This document shows positions 34,502 to 41,705 of a stretch of 46,029 bases of DNA, in pieces. The stretch is from Streptococcus parasanguinis (lineage in GTDB: Bacteria; Bacillota; Bacilli; Lactobacillales; Streptococcaceae). Under the pieces are notes generated by a model. The model was given only the letters and a program-made list of their open reading frames with translations. It ran no database searches and was not told the DNA's origin. The stretch covers positions 1-46,029 of the forward strand of contig CAJJKY010000016.1 of the NCBI GenBank assembly GCA_905188195.1, in the 5' to 3' direction. The translations under genes and the position numbers were made by a program. Within the stretch, counting starts at the first letter, position 1; the number at the start of each line of letters is the position of its first letter.

Positions 34502-35305
34502 CTACTTCCTCAAACGTGATCCAAGATTCACAAGCAAGAACAGTGCCACAAATAAAAGCGTAATACTGGCACTCGCTGGTGTATCTGCAATATAAGACAA
34601 AATCAACCCACTAAACATCCCGATAAAACCAATGATGACCGCAATCAGCATGACCCCACGGAAGTTCTTCCCTAATTTCAGGGCAATACTGGCCGGTAAG
34701 ACCATGATGGTTGAAACCAATAACGATCCTGCTGCAGGAATCATTAAGGCGATAGCAACCCCCGTTACCACATTAAATAAAATGGACATAGTCCGGACAG
34801 GAAGGCCATCTACGAAGGCCGTATCTTCATCAAAGGTCAAAATATACATAGGCCGCAAGAATAAGGCCGTCAGCACTAATACAACGAAAGCAATCACAAA
34901 CAAGGCGATCACCTGTTCATCTGTAATGGTTAAGGTAGAACCAAACAAATACTGATCCAAGCTCATCGAGCTTTTCCCACCACCACGCATCAGTACCAAA
35001 GCTAGGGCAAGACCAGTGGACATTAGAATTGCCGTCCCGATCTCCATAAAGTCCTTAAATAAGGTCCGCAAATACTCAAGAAAGACCGCAGCAATAATGA
35101 CAATAATCATAGTCGAGAGCGTCGGAGAGATTCCAAGGAAAAGCCCAAAAGCGACACCCGCAAGAGAGACGTGACTCAGCGTATCACTCATCAGACTCTG
35201 CCGTCTCAAAATCAAGAAAATCCCTAATACAGGAGAAAAAAGACTCATGGCAACCATAGCCAACAAGGCTCGCTGCATAAAATCATACTGGAATAAATCA
35301 AGCAT
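34502..35305 (-). CDS. adcB: zinc ABC transporter permease AdcB
   Basis: A 267-residue ABC-3 type metal permease with about eight membrane segments. Near the N-terminus it shows the typical RRQSLMSDTLSHVSLAGVAF. The start MLDLFQYDFMQ at 35305 follows GGGGAGG and overlaps the end of adcC by 8 bases; a longer frame from 35416 would run deep into adcC. Works with AdcC and AdcA to import zinc. Confidence 0.95.
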   Translation of the reverse strand: MLDLFQYDFMQRALLAMVAMSLFSPVLGIFLILRRQSLMSDTLSHVSLAGVAFGLFLGISPTLSTMIIVIIAAVFLEYLRTLFKDFMEIGTAILMSTGLALALVLMRGGGKSSMSLDQYLFGSTLTITDEQVIALFVIAFVVLVLTALFLRPMYILTFDEDTAFVDGLPVRTMSILFNVVTGVAIALMIPAAGSLLVSTIMVLPASIALKLGKNFRGVMLIAVIIGFIGMFSGLILSYIADTPASASITLLFVALFLLVNLGSRLRK

Positions 35306-36002
35306 GGTCACCCTCCCCTTCTGTATCATGGACGTTAAAACATCTCCAAGGAGAGCTCTGGTCGCGAACCAAATGAATATTCCGATCCGCAAACTGGTTA
35401 ACCTCTTCAGGGTCATGCGTAATCATCAAAACAGATTTTTGATGGTGATGCGCACTGTGATGCATCAACTCATAAAAATCACTCTTTGTCGTCGCATCCA
35501 TCCCTGTTGTCGGTTCATCTAAAACAAAGATATCCGGATCTGAAGCAAACATCCGAGCAATGACAGCCCGTTGTTTCTGACCACCAGACAAAGAACCAAT
35601 CGCCCGATCCTTGAACTCCAGCATCCCAACAGATTCTAAACTCTTCAGAATATGTTTTTCATCGTGCTCATTCAACTTTCGAAACCAGCCTTTACGAGGA
35701 TATCGACCTGACTTTACAAATTCATAGACCGTACTGGGAAATCCAGCATTAAAACTAGCAATCTGTTGTGGCAAATAAGCAATCCTTAATTTCTTCCCCT
35801 TAACATTTGTCTTTGAAATCTCAACAGTCCCAACCTTGGGCTGTAAAATCCCAAGACTAGCCTTAATCAAGGTTGACTTAGCAGCCCCATTTTCACCGGT
35901 CAAGGTCACAAACTCCCCACTATCTAAGTAGTAATTGATCCCTTCTAAAACCGGTTCCCGATCATAATAGAACGATAAATTCGAAACCGTAATATACCTC
36001 AA
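35298..36002 (-). CDS. adcC: zinc ABC transporter ATP-binding protein AdcC
   Basis: A 234-residue ATPase. Walker A reads GENGAAKST (36-44): the usual second Gly is Ala, which is a trait I recall in streptococcal AdcC and not a defect. Signature LSGGQKQRAVIARMF, Walker B IFVLDEPTTGMD and the switch His in MITHDPEEV follow. A His-rich helix (HHSAHHH) precedes it. The start is TTG at 36002, one base after the adcR stop. Energises AdcB. Confidence 0.95.
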   Translation of the reverse strand: MRYITVSNLSFYYDREPVLEGINYYLDSGEFVTLTGENGAAKSTLIKASLGILQPKVGTVEISKTNVKGKKLRIAYLPQQIASFNAGFPSTVYEFVKSGRYPRKGWFRKLNEHDEKHILKSLESVGMLEFKDRAIGSLSGGQKQRAVIARMFASDPDIFVLDEPTTGMDATTKSDFYELMHHSAHHHQKSVLMITHDPEEVNQFADRNIHLVRDQSSPWRCFNVHDTEGEGDHA

Positions 36003-36003
36003 A

Positions 36004-36441
36004 CTATAACTCCTCTTCCAATAGATCTAAAAACCGCGAAATGACCCCTTGCTCATTCTTAGTAAACTTCGACAAAACATCCTCATAAGTGTGAAGGGTA
36101 TGCTGATGGTGGTGCTGATGCTCTAATGCAATCGGCTTACCAATCTCAGTTAAGCGATAATAGAGAACCCGAGCATCATTCTCATCGCGATAAGTCTCTA
36201 ACATCCCCTGGCTTAATAAGGGCTTCACAGCCTTCGTGATAGCCGCCTGACTGACATTCAATTTCTTAGCTAAGACAGAATTGGTTAGAGCTTCATCAGC
36301 AACCAGCATCAAAATATGTTCCTGAGTGTTGGTTAATGAAACACCACTTGTACAAGATCCAACTAAAATCTCATGCTGATTTTCTGATAACAATAAAATA
36401 GAATTTAAAAATCGATCGATTTTATTTGCAACTTCAGACAA
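36004..36441 (-). CDS. adcR: zinc-responsive MarR-family repressor AdcR
   Basis: A 145-residue MarR-type regulator. The winged helix includes LTNSVLAKKLNVSQAAITKA. All zinc ligands known for pneumococcal AdcR are in place at the same numbers: Glu24, Cys30, Glu41, His42, His108 and His112. It represses zinc uptake genes when zinc is bound. The start is TTG at 36441, with GGAG 6 bases upstream. First gene of adcRCBA; its own promoter carries an AdcR box, so it is autoregulated. Confidence 0.96.
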   Translation of the reverse strand: MSEVANKIDRFLNSILLLSENQHEILVGSCTSGVSLTNTQEHILMLVADEALTNSVLAKKLNVSQAAITKAVKPLLSQGMLETYRDENDARVLYYRLTEIGKPIALEHQHHHQHTLHTYEDVLSKFTKNEQGVISRFLDLLEEEL

Positions 36442-36472
36442 AATTAACTCCTTCTAATTCACTAAAAGAAAC

Positions 36473-36489
36473 TTTACCGGTTAATTATA
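36473..36489 (-). promoter_or_regulatory. AdcR operator and -10 box of the adc operon
   Basis: Minus strand -10 TATAAT (36489-36484) runs directly into TTAACCGGTAAA (36484-36473), 11 of 12 positions of the AdcR consensus TTAACNNGTTAA. No strong -35 is visible. Confidence 0.8.
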
Positions 36490-36513
36490 TCATAAAAAAG
36501 AAAAAATTAAAAC

Positions 36514-36536
36514 AAAAAAAGGAGTAAAACTCCTTT
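36514..36536 (-). terminator. former terminator of the tRNA operon, displaced by the element
   Basis: On the minus strand AAAGGAGT/ACTCCTTT with a TTT loop and a T-run. It lies 6 bases outside the left attachment repeat. Before insertion it would have stood right after tRNA-Leu. Confidence 0.75.
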
Positions 36537-36541
36537 ATAAT

Positions 36542-36597
36542 CTATACCGGCGGCCGGGGTCGAACCGGCACGTCCTTGCGGACACTGGATTTTGAGT
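36542..36597. repeat. attL, 56-bp direct repeat (3' part of tRNA-Leu)
   Basis: Identical over 56 bases to 45280-45335. It holds the 3' half of tRNA-Leu up to the anticodon loop (TTTTGAGT), then diverges. It marks the left end of the element. Confidence 0.93.
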
Positions 36598-36695
36598 TCC
36601 ATTCTTGCATTTTTTAAGTAGCAGGGTATTGATTTAATAGACTTTTGGAACTTTTGGTTTTCACAAAAAGGGGACTTTTTTCAGAATTTAGTACC

Positions 36696-36709
36696 TTTTT
36701 AGTAACTCA
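36696..36709. repeat. left integrase arm-type repeat (candidate)
   Basis: TTTTTAGTAACTCA occurs here and again at 45207-45220, in the same orientation, inside each end of the element. Both copies are preceded by TTAGTA. Arm-type binding sites of tyrosine integrases have such positions. Confidence 0.45.
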
Positions 36710-37045
36710 TCTCTCTCTTAAATAACTACTTCCATAAATAGTGAGTCGATAATCTTATTTCTTAGTTATCTCATTTGTCAAATTAAGCTAGACAATTTCA
36801 CCTGACTCAGAAAAACTTGATACGGAGTTTGGTAGTTCAAGGACTTCCTTGGGATTCGATTTCGCTTATCAAGTACAGAAAAAACAAATTAAACTATAGT
36901 CCGTTAAAAATTAGAGGTATCGTAGTTAGTTTACATATCTATCAAGTGTCTATAGTAATAAACTTCATTATTAAAATAAAATGTATTAGTATCAAAGCAA
37001 CTATCTCAACTTGATTGGTTACTATAATACATCCCTACTAATATC

Positions 37046-37070
37046 AAAAAGCCACTGTTTCCAGTGACTT
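37046..37070 (-). terminator. terminator in the phage-remnant region
   Basis: On the minus strand AAG-CACTG-GAAA-CAGTG-CTT with one mismatch, then TTTTT. Confidence 0.6.
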
Positions 37071-37164
37071 CATAATACCTTTCGCTCAAAAATATTTACG
37101 TTTTTACCAACAAAGCTACACACTCAGCGGTTCGCTGTTACCTTATTATTTCGTCGTAAACTCC

Positions 37165-37334
37165 TTACTCTACGACAGCTATGCCCCAGGGTACCTTCTT
37201 GACCTCTAGTCTCACATTGTCCCATGGGCGGACTGCGTATTTCTAATCTGCCCATTGACTCCTTTTAAGGCATTCTGTAGTTTGGTGGTATCACCGCTAA
37301 TTTCTACAGTGATGCCCTTTATTCTGTTTGCCAC
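37165..37334 (-). pseudogene. remnant of phage tail tape-measure protein gene (5' end) fused to another fragment
   Basis: From GTG 37334, behind AGGAAGG, a 40-codon frame starts MANRIKGITVEISGDTTKLQ, the N-terminus of many phage tape-measure proteins, and stops at 37212. In the next frame a 25-codon tail (WDNVRLEVKKVPWGIAVVE) ends at 37165; it looks like the C-terminus of a different, unidentified protein. This is what a large internal deletion of a phage tail region would leave. Tape-measure proteins are normally many hundreds of residues long. Confidence 0.65.
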
Positions 37335-37500
37335 TAGCGGTCACCTTCCTAAAATGTGCAAAATAAAAGCCCGGATTTCTCCGAGCATAAAGAAAGCACC
37401 AACCATTTCTGATTGATGCTTAAGATATTATATTTGTATTATTCTCTGTCTAACTTTGTAAGTTGTGCAACCTGATCTCTTCGACCATATATCACGCCTA

Positions 37501-37685
37501 TTACTTGGACCTTATCATAGGGATATCAAGCGAGAATGGAATTCCGTCATGCATGATGACCTGTCTGTAAGTCATATCAATAAATACTGATACAGGAATA
37601 CCCAGTTTGCTTAAAATTGCTTCTGCTGTTCTTTAATTTCTGGTTGTATTCGTGCTGTAACATTTGCACTTTTTGTAATTGCCAT
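37501..37685 (-). pseudogene. frameshifted RelB/DinJ-type antitoxin gene
   Basis: ATG 37685 follows AAAGGAGG. The product begins MAITKSANVTARIQPEIKEQ and then meets a stop after 24 codons. Restoring one lost base near 37630 continues as EAILSKLGIPVSVFIDMTY to GIPFSLDIP, the standard RelB/DinJ pattern of about 61 residues. No toxin gene is seen beside it; after it comes another short orphan tail (VIGVIYGRRDQVAQLTKLD) ending at 37439. The antitoxin is therefore dead unless frameshifting rescues it. Confidence 0.75.
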
Positions 37686-37761
37686 AGTGAGCACCTCCTT
37701 TCTAAGGATATTGTGCCACTATGTATAACTAATTGCAATACATTTTCAGTTTTGTTTTCCT

Positions 37762-37917
37762 TTATTCAATGCATGATCTTTCATAGGTTACCACAAGACC
37801 TACACCTACACCATTATTTGGTGTAACAGCAATAACTCTCCAACCTTCCTTAGCTAAATCGTTTATTTTTCTTTCAGCTTCCTTCACCATATATGTTTCT
37901 ACCTTATATTCATACAT
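37762..37917 (-). CDS. DUF4177 domain small protein
   Basis: A 51-residue protein (MYEYKVETYMVKEAERKIND to the end VVTYERSCIE), with AAGGAG about 10 bases before the ATG. The pattern YEYKVE, then LAKEGWRVIAV and a final beta strand is that of DUF4177, a small fold of unknown function common in Gram-positives. It follows the XRE gene by 31 bases and probably belongs to the same transcript. Confidence 0.75.
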   Translation of the reverse strand: MYEYKVETYMVKEAERKINDLAKEGWRVIAVTPNNGVGVGLVVTYERSCIE

Positions 37918-37948
37918 TCTGTTTTTTCTCCTTATCATTTACCTTTAA

Positions 37949-38155
37949 CTAAAAATAAAATAATTCTTCAAATTTCTTATCCAATGCAATGCACAAGATA
38001 AGTGCAAGTTTAGCAGTAGGATTAAACTGTCCCGTTTCAATAGAACTAATTGTATTCCGAGAAACACCTACCATTTCAGCTAATGCAGCTTGAGACAGCT
38101 GCTTTTGTTTTCGTACTTCCTTAATATTGTTTTTTAATTCTAATTTTTCCTGCAT
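37949..38155 (-). CDS. XRE family helix-turn-helix regulator (cargo cassette)
   Basis: A 68-residue Cro/CI-type DNA-binding protein consisting of one helix-turn-helix domain (LSQAALAEMVGVSRNTISSI) with the usual C-terminal EELFYF. Start at ATG 38155 (MQEKLELKNNIKEVRKQ). It lies 6 bases after the DUF6442 gene. The short XRE regulator with a small membrane protein is a common pair in streptococci. It likely acts on direct repeats at the cassette promoter. Confidence 0.85.
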   Translation of the reverse strand: MQEKLELKNNIKEVRKQKQLSQAALAEMVGVSRNTISSIETGQFNPTAKLALILCIALDKKFEELFYF

Positions 38156-38161
38156 AAGCAA

Positions 38162-38470
38162 TCACTTAAGTCCTTTAATATAAAGAAATAAATAGATGAC
38201 CGTGATTAAAAGTGTAGCAATATACGAGAATATATAGATTCGCTTCTTTTGAAAAAAATACCTTGACATATTTTCGCCAGATAAATATGCAAACAATAAT
38301 GCTGTCAATAAATCATTATCGACCCCTTTGATCCAGTTGAGTATGTAGATAAAACCAAATACAACAAGAAAAGTCACTTCACCTATAATTCTTCCCTTAT
38401 TTGCTTCAGCAATTTTACCTTCATCTTCTTTTTCTTCTCGAGCTATTTTCAGAATTTGTTCTTTATTCAT
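38162..38470 (-). CDS. DUF6442 family membrane protein
   Basis: A 102-residue protein with a charged N-terminal helix (MNKEQILKIAREEKEDEGKI) followed by three hydrophobic segments (about 31-48, 52-68 and 78-98). The layout matches small Firmicutes membrane proteins labelled DUF6442, of unknown role. ATG 38470 has CAGGAGG upstream. First gene of the cassette with XRE and DUF4177. Confidence 0.7.
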   Translation of the reverse strand: MNKEQILKIAREEKEDEGKIAEANKGRIIGEVTFLVVFGFIYILNWIKGVDNDLLTALLFAYLSGENMSRYFFQKKRIYIFSYIATLLITVIYLFLYIKGLK

Positions 38471-38482
38471 CTTTGAGCCTCC

Positions 38483-38532
38483 TGCCAAGTTTTCTTTACA
38501 TACATTCTAACATTGCCAAGTTTACTTGTCAA
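38483..38532 (-). promoter_or_regulatory. promoter of DUF6442-XRE-DUF4177 cassette with repeated operator
   Basis: Minus strand TTGACA (38532-38527), 17 bases, TAGAAT (38509-38504). AAACTTGGCA occurs twice, in the spacer (38523-38514) and after the -10 (38492-38483), 31 bases apart, which suggests binding sites for the cassette's XRE protein. Confidence 0.7.
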
Positions 38533-38633
38533 TACTATTTGCAAAATTTTCTTTGCAGTTCTAGAACTTATCTAAGTCCTCCTGCGTTGCTGGGTCATCA
38601 TACCTCACAGAGTCATTTCCCTTCTCTGTCCAA

Positions 38634-39254
38634 TCATTCATTCATCAATTCCTCAATTTCCTTTATCCCTTCAAACTCTCCAACACTTTCAAAAAGTTCT
38701 ATAGCTCGTTTGAAATGTCTATTGGATAATTCCGTATCTTTCAAGGCTAAATAAATTTCACCTAACCCTCTATAGCCACAAGCTTGACAAATCACGTCAT
38801 CAGTCTCTAAAGATTGTTCCAATGACAGATTCATGAATGTAAGAGCTTCATGAAGGTTGTTTAATTTAAATCTCACATAGCCTTGTTCGTAGTTATTTAT
38901 AGCTTTCTTTAGATTATCATTTGGAAAATGCTCTTCAACTATCTTCTTTTCATCTTCAATGAGTTTTAAAGCCTTATGAAAATTCCCCTGATCTCTGTAG
39001 ATCATCGCTAATTGATGTAAGCCAATATGTTCATGTTCTTTATTTTCATTTTGTTGAGCTAATAAAATATATTTCTCAAAGATATGAGTACATGAAATAT
39101 AGTCTTTTTCTGCCAACAATAAATATCCCATCAGATTTAAAAGGCTAAAATCTGTACAGGTATCAATAGAAAAATCTTGTTCAACCAACTTTTTAGCTTC
39201 TGATGTTTTTCCCTCCAGAAACAAGTCCCAAGCTGTATCAATTTTAGAGACCAT
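38634..39254 (-). CDS. TPR-repeat protein
   Basis: A 206-residue cytoplasmic protein built of helical hairpins. At least four TPR-like units can be seen (for example IGLHQLAMIYRDQGNFHKAL, YEQGYVRFKLNNLHEALTFM, ACGYRGLGEIYLALKDTELS). There is no enzyme domain. It may be a protein-binding partner or a Rap-like fragment without DNA-binding part; function unknown. It lies between the DUF6442 cassette and a truncated HD gene, on the cargo side of the element. Confidence 0.75.
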   Translation of the reverse strand: MVSKIDTAWDLFLEGKTSEAKKLVEQDFSIDTCTDFSLLNLMGYLLLAEKDYISCTHIFEKYILLAQQNENKEHEHIGLHQLAMIYRDQGNFHKALKLIEDEKKIVEEHFPNDNLKKAINNYEQGYVRFKLNNLHEALTFMNLSLEQSLETDDVICQACGYRGLGEIYLALKDTELSNRHFKRAIELFESVGEFEGIKEIEELMNE

Positions 39255-39325
39255 CTATTTCCCCTTTCAACTATAAACAACCTTCATTAAATAAAATTAT
39301 TCAACAAGAATATACTAATCTCTAC

Positions 39326-39403
39326 CTAATCATGGCCATCCGCTCGATCAGCAAATAAAGCTTTAACATACTGCTTTGTAGCATGGATTCGTTCTTCTAT
39401 CAT
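39326..39403 (-). pseudogene. truncated HD-domain phosphohydrolase gene (5' fragment)
   Basis: ATG 39403 has AAGGA 8 bases upstream and starts a 25-codon frame, IHATKQYVKALFADRADGHD then stop. This resembles the first residues of HD-superfamily hydrolases, cut off at the HD pair itself. The remaining 70 bases to the TPR gene and 80 bases to DUF1697 show no gene. Confidence 0.45.
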
Positions 39404-39483
39404 CGTTCTTGTCCTTATCATCTCATAGTCATCAATTTTTGCTTTTCCACTTTTATAATATAATTTTATCTGATTCTGTCTGA

Positions 39484-40008
39484 TTAAAACTTTGAAAGTC
39501 GGTTAACTACACTCAATTTTCGCATAGTCATCCGAATTCCAAATTTCTTTTCAAGATAATTAGTGTTTAAACGTTTTTTTCGAGCATCACGTGGTAAATA
39601 TAGGTAACAACACTCGTGACCACCATAGAACTCTTCATCTCCAAAATTCTCTCTACTAAGTTCTGTTAGAGTACTTTCGGGAATCTCTTCGTTAGTAAAA
39701 ACTAGATGAATACGAGAACTATCATAAGTATTATCAAATGGGTTTTCTTGAATAGCAATCTCTAATTGATTAATTTCTTTGATAATTATTGATAAATCAG
39801 CTCCAATTTTATCCAAAATCGTATCATGAACTAACTTTCTGATTTCTTCGTCAGATAACTCTGATTCTAACAGTATATTCCCACTCTGAATATATGTTTG
39901 AACATTTAAAAAACCAACTTCTGTTAGGATTTCTACTAAATAAGACATTTTGGGAATTCTATTGGTACCAGTTGGTGTTACTCCACGAAGGAAAATAATC
40001 TTTTTCAT
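39484..40008 (-). CDS. DUF1697 family protein
   Basis: A 174-residue protein. The beginning MKKIIFLRGVTPTGTNRIP and NVQTYIQSGNILLES, then VFTNEEIP and the end RKKRLNTNYLEKKFGIRMTM RKLSVVNRL, give the DUF1697 pattern (ferredoxin-like fold, no known activity). ATG 40008 lies one base after the stop of the DJ-1 gene, so the two are co-transcribed. It is unusual as cargo of an integrative element. Confidence 0.85.
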   Translation of the reverse strand: MKKIIFLRGVTPTGTNRIPKMSYLVEILTEVGFLNVQTYIQSGNILLESELSDEEIRKLVHDTILDKIGADLSIIIKEINQLEIAIQENPFDNTYDSSRIHLVFTNEEIPESTLTELSRENFGDEEFYGGHECCYLYLPRDARKKRLNTNYLEKKFGIRMTMRKLSVVNRLSKF

Positions 40009-40009
40009 A

Positions 40010-40645
40010 TTAACTTTCCAATGCATCTTTTTCTAGAGAGTTCATCATTTCGCCATAATATTGAGGATCTCCCGTTGAAAAATAATTAAACCATGCCTCG
40101 ACTGTAGTTTTTGAATACAGTCCCAACTCCTCGACAATAAACTTAGCCCATAATAAAGAACCGGCTGAACTCGCAGTAATAAGATTTCCGTCTTGAACTG
40201 CAATCTCATCTTTATAATAACCATGTCCTTGATAATGTTGGCTCATCTGGCTTAAAAAGAATGAAGCATTACTTGTATGATATCGATTATCTAAAATTCC
40301 TTTTTCGGCTAATCCCAAAGTAGCTCCACAGATAGCTCCAACTAAGATATTTTCTTGTAATAGTTTAGAGGCAAGTTCTAAAACGTCATCTTGCTCATTG
40401 TTCAACCAACTATCTCCTCCGATAAGCAATAGAGCATCTGTATTTGCAGTATCTATATCATATAGATTAAAATCTGGAACAATTGTCATTCCTCCAGCAG
40501 TTTTTATAGACTTTTTCCCTTTAGAAACCGTTAATAATTTTACTTTAGGTTCTCCTAACATAGCCTGTAAACTTAGTGCATGCATCAAATAGCCGTGTTC
40601 CCAATCGGCCATAGTATCTTGAACATACATATAAATATTTTTCAT
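40010..40645 (-). CDS. DJ-1/PfpI family protein
   Basis: A 211-residue member of the DJ-1/PfpI superfamily. The nucleophile-elbow Cys is in GAICGATLGLA (about 106-116), and a Glu-type N-terminal strand MKNIYMYVQDTMADWEHGYL is present. Such proteins act as peptidases, glyoxalases/deglycases or regulators; which applies here is not clear. ATG 40645 has GAGGAG 8 bases upstream; the longer frame begins inside the promoter. First gene of a two-gene unit with DUF1697. Confidence 0.88.
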   Translation of the reverse strand: MKNIYMYVQDTMADWEHGYLMHALSLQAMLGEPKVKLLTVSKGKKSIKTAGGMTIVPDFNLYDIDTANTDALLLIGGDSWLNNEQDDVLELASKLLQENILVGAICGATLGLAEKGILDNRYHTSNASFFLSQMSQHYQGHGYYKDEIAVQDGNLITASSAGSLLWAKFIVEELGLYSKTTVEAWFNYFSTGDPQYYGEMMNSLEKDALES

Positions 40646-40691
40646 AATACTTACTCCTCTTTGATAAATGTTCAAACTATTAATTGTTTTT

Positions 40692-40720
40692 ATTGTATCA
40701 TATTTTATGTTTCGCTGTAA
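40692..40720 (-). promoter_or_regulatory. promoter of DJ-1/DUF1697 unit
   Basis: Minus strand TTACAG (40720-40715), 17 bases, TACAAT (40697-40692). Confidence 0.6.
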
Positions 40721-40771
40721 TACCAATATTTTTTACTTCATCAGTAAAATAGCGATTTTTAGACATTGAAC

Positions 40772-40796
40772 AACCTACGGAGGCTCACCGTAGGTT
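40772..40796. terminator. hairpin after the XRE repressor gene
   Basis: AACCTACGG/CCGTAGGTT with a 7-base loop, no strong T-run. Probably ends the repressor transcript. A second inverted repeat, ACTATTTGTC/GACAAATAGT (40830-40839, 40884-40893), lies between it and the gene. Confidence 0.5.
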
Positions 40797-40933
40797 TGTA
40801 TTTATGTTATCAACTTCTGCAACATTTCAACTATTTGTCCTCAATACCACTGTGTCTCGTTTAAAAGCAGAGTGAAGGACAATGACAAATAGTAGCAACA
40901 TCTAGAATGAATTTAGAAACTAAAAACAAATCA

Positions 40934-41386
40934 TCAATCTGCATTAAAATAATCATAAACCTCTTTAAAAAGGGTATGCAATATTTCTTGCTCCTCTTCA
41001 TCTAAATTATTTTCAGAGACTAGCTCATCCAAATACTTAGGTAAAGTAGAATGGTTTTTAATCCCATTCATGACAATTGCAAATTTCAGATCATCTAATT
41101 CAGTTTTATTAAACTCTTTTAACTTCTTCAAATCAATTCTAGTGATTGGATGTGGAACAACATCTAGAGTACTGTAAATCGTTTTTCCTAATAAATAATC
41201 TGTCGTGGTATCAAATAACTTTGCTAATTTGACAACAGCTTCTAAATTAGGCTCTAGAGTTCCGTTTTCCCAACGAGAATAAGTACCTTGTTGTACATCA
41301 ATCATCTCAGAAACTTGTACCTGTGTTAACTTCTTACTCTTTCTCAGTTCCTTAAGACGATCTCCAAAAGAAATATTATTAAACAT
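40934..41386 (-). CDS. XRE family repressor of the element
   Basis: A 150-residue Cro/CI-like regulator. The N-terminal domain (about 8-66) is a helix-turn-helix with LTQVQVSEMIDVQQGTYSRW and TTDYLLG at its end. The C-terminal 80 residues are acidic, helical and without protease motif, so it is not a LexA-like self-cleaving repressor. It is divergent from the replication/integration module and faces a 320-base control region with palindromes, so it should hold the element silent. Confidence 0.88.
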   Translation of the reverse strand: MFNNISFGDRLKELRKSKKLTQVQVSEMIDVQQGTYSRWENGTLEPNLEAVVKLAKLFDTTTDYLLGKTIYSTLDVVPHPITRIDLKKLKEFNKTELDDLKFAIVMNGIKNHSTLPKYLDELVSENNLDEEEQEILHTLFKEVYDYFNAD

Positions 41387-41398
41387 TGTATCCTCTTT

Positions 41399-41508
41399 AA
41401 TATTCGATTCTGTATATTTTAGCTTGACAAAATATTCTAAACGGTATAAAATAGAATTATTCCATAAGGAATATTTATTTTAAGATTAAATATTCCATTG
41501 AGAATATT
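41399..41508. promoter_or_regulatory. divergent control region: core-module promoter and XRE operators
   Basis: Plus-strand promoter TTGACA (41424-41429), 17 bases, TAAAAT (41447-41452). Palindromes TATTCC-ATAA-GGAATA (41458-41473) and AATATTC-CATTGA-GAATATT (41489-41508) follow, and single AATATTC half-sites stand at 41399 and 41431. These are good candidates for repressor operators. Confidence 0.7.
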
Positions 41509-41705
41509 ATAGCATAAAAGGAGGTAAAAGCGTATGTAACTAGTAGTCGATTTAAAAAATTTTAATAAAGGAGGTAAGATTCGACAAAATAAAAAATCTT
41601 GAAACAAATGTGCCGTTCGTTCCAAGATCAAAACATATTATGTAACAATTATACCACAGAAAACTCTTCAGTTGCACAAGAAAATTTCGGAGGTTTCACA
41701 AAAAG
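41509..41705 (+). other. untranslated leader of the core module
   Basis: About 200 bases with no full gene. A strong ribosome site AAAGGAGG (41517-41524) precedes ATG-TAA at 41534-41539, a start followed at once by a stop. A second AAAGGAGG occurs at 41567-41574, followed by AAGATT/AATCTT (a short stem). Confidence 0.5.

Larger units (their letters stand above)
36598..37164. other. non-coding left end of the element
   Basis: No gene is supported here. It contains the repeat TTTTTAGTAACTCA (36696-36709) shared with the right end, a tandem GACTTTTGG/AACTTTTGG near 36640-36660, and a terminator at 37046-37070. A 65-codon open frame at 36817-37014 lacks a ribosome site and has no recognisable content. 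Confidence 0.6.

Noticed and set aside
35306..35416. 37 extra N-terminal residues for AdcB
   Set aside because: They lie within adcC; the family N-terminus MLDLFQYDFMQ starts at 35305 behind GGGGAGG.
35870..35900. AdcC Walker A with Ala in place of a Gly, possible loss of function
   Set aside because: I recall the same residue in other streptococcal AdcC proteins, so it is a family trait.
36817..37014. 65-codon open frame in the left end of the element
   Set aside because: No ribosome site, no recognisable motif, composition like non-coding AT-rich DNA.
38634..39254. Rap/Rgg-type quorum regulator
   Set aside because: Only TPR-like helices; no helix-turn-helix or phosphatase domain is present.
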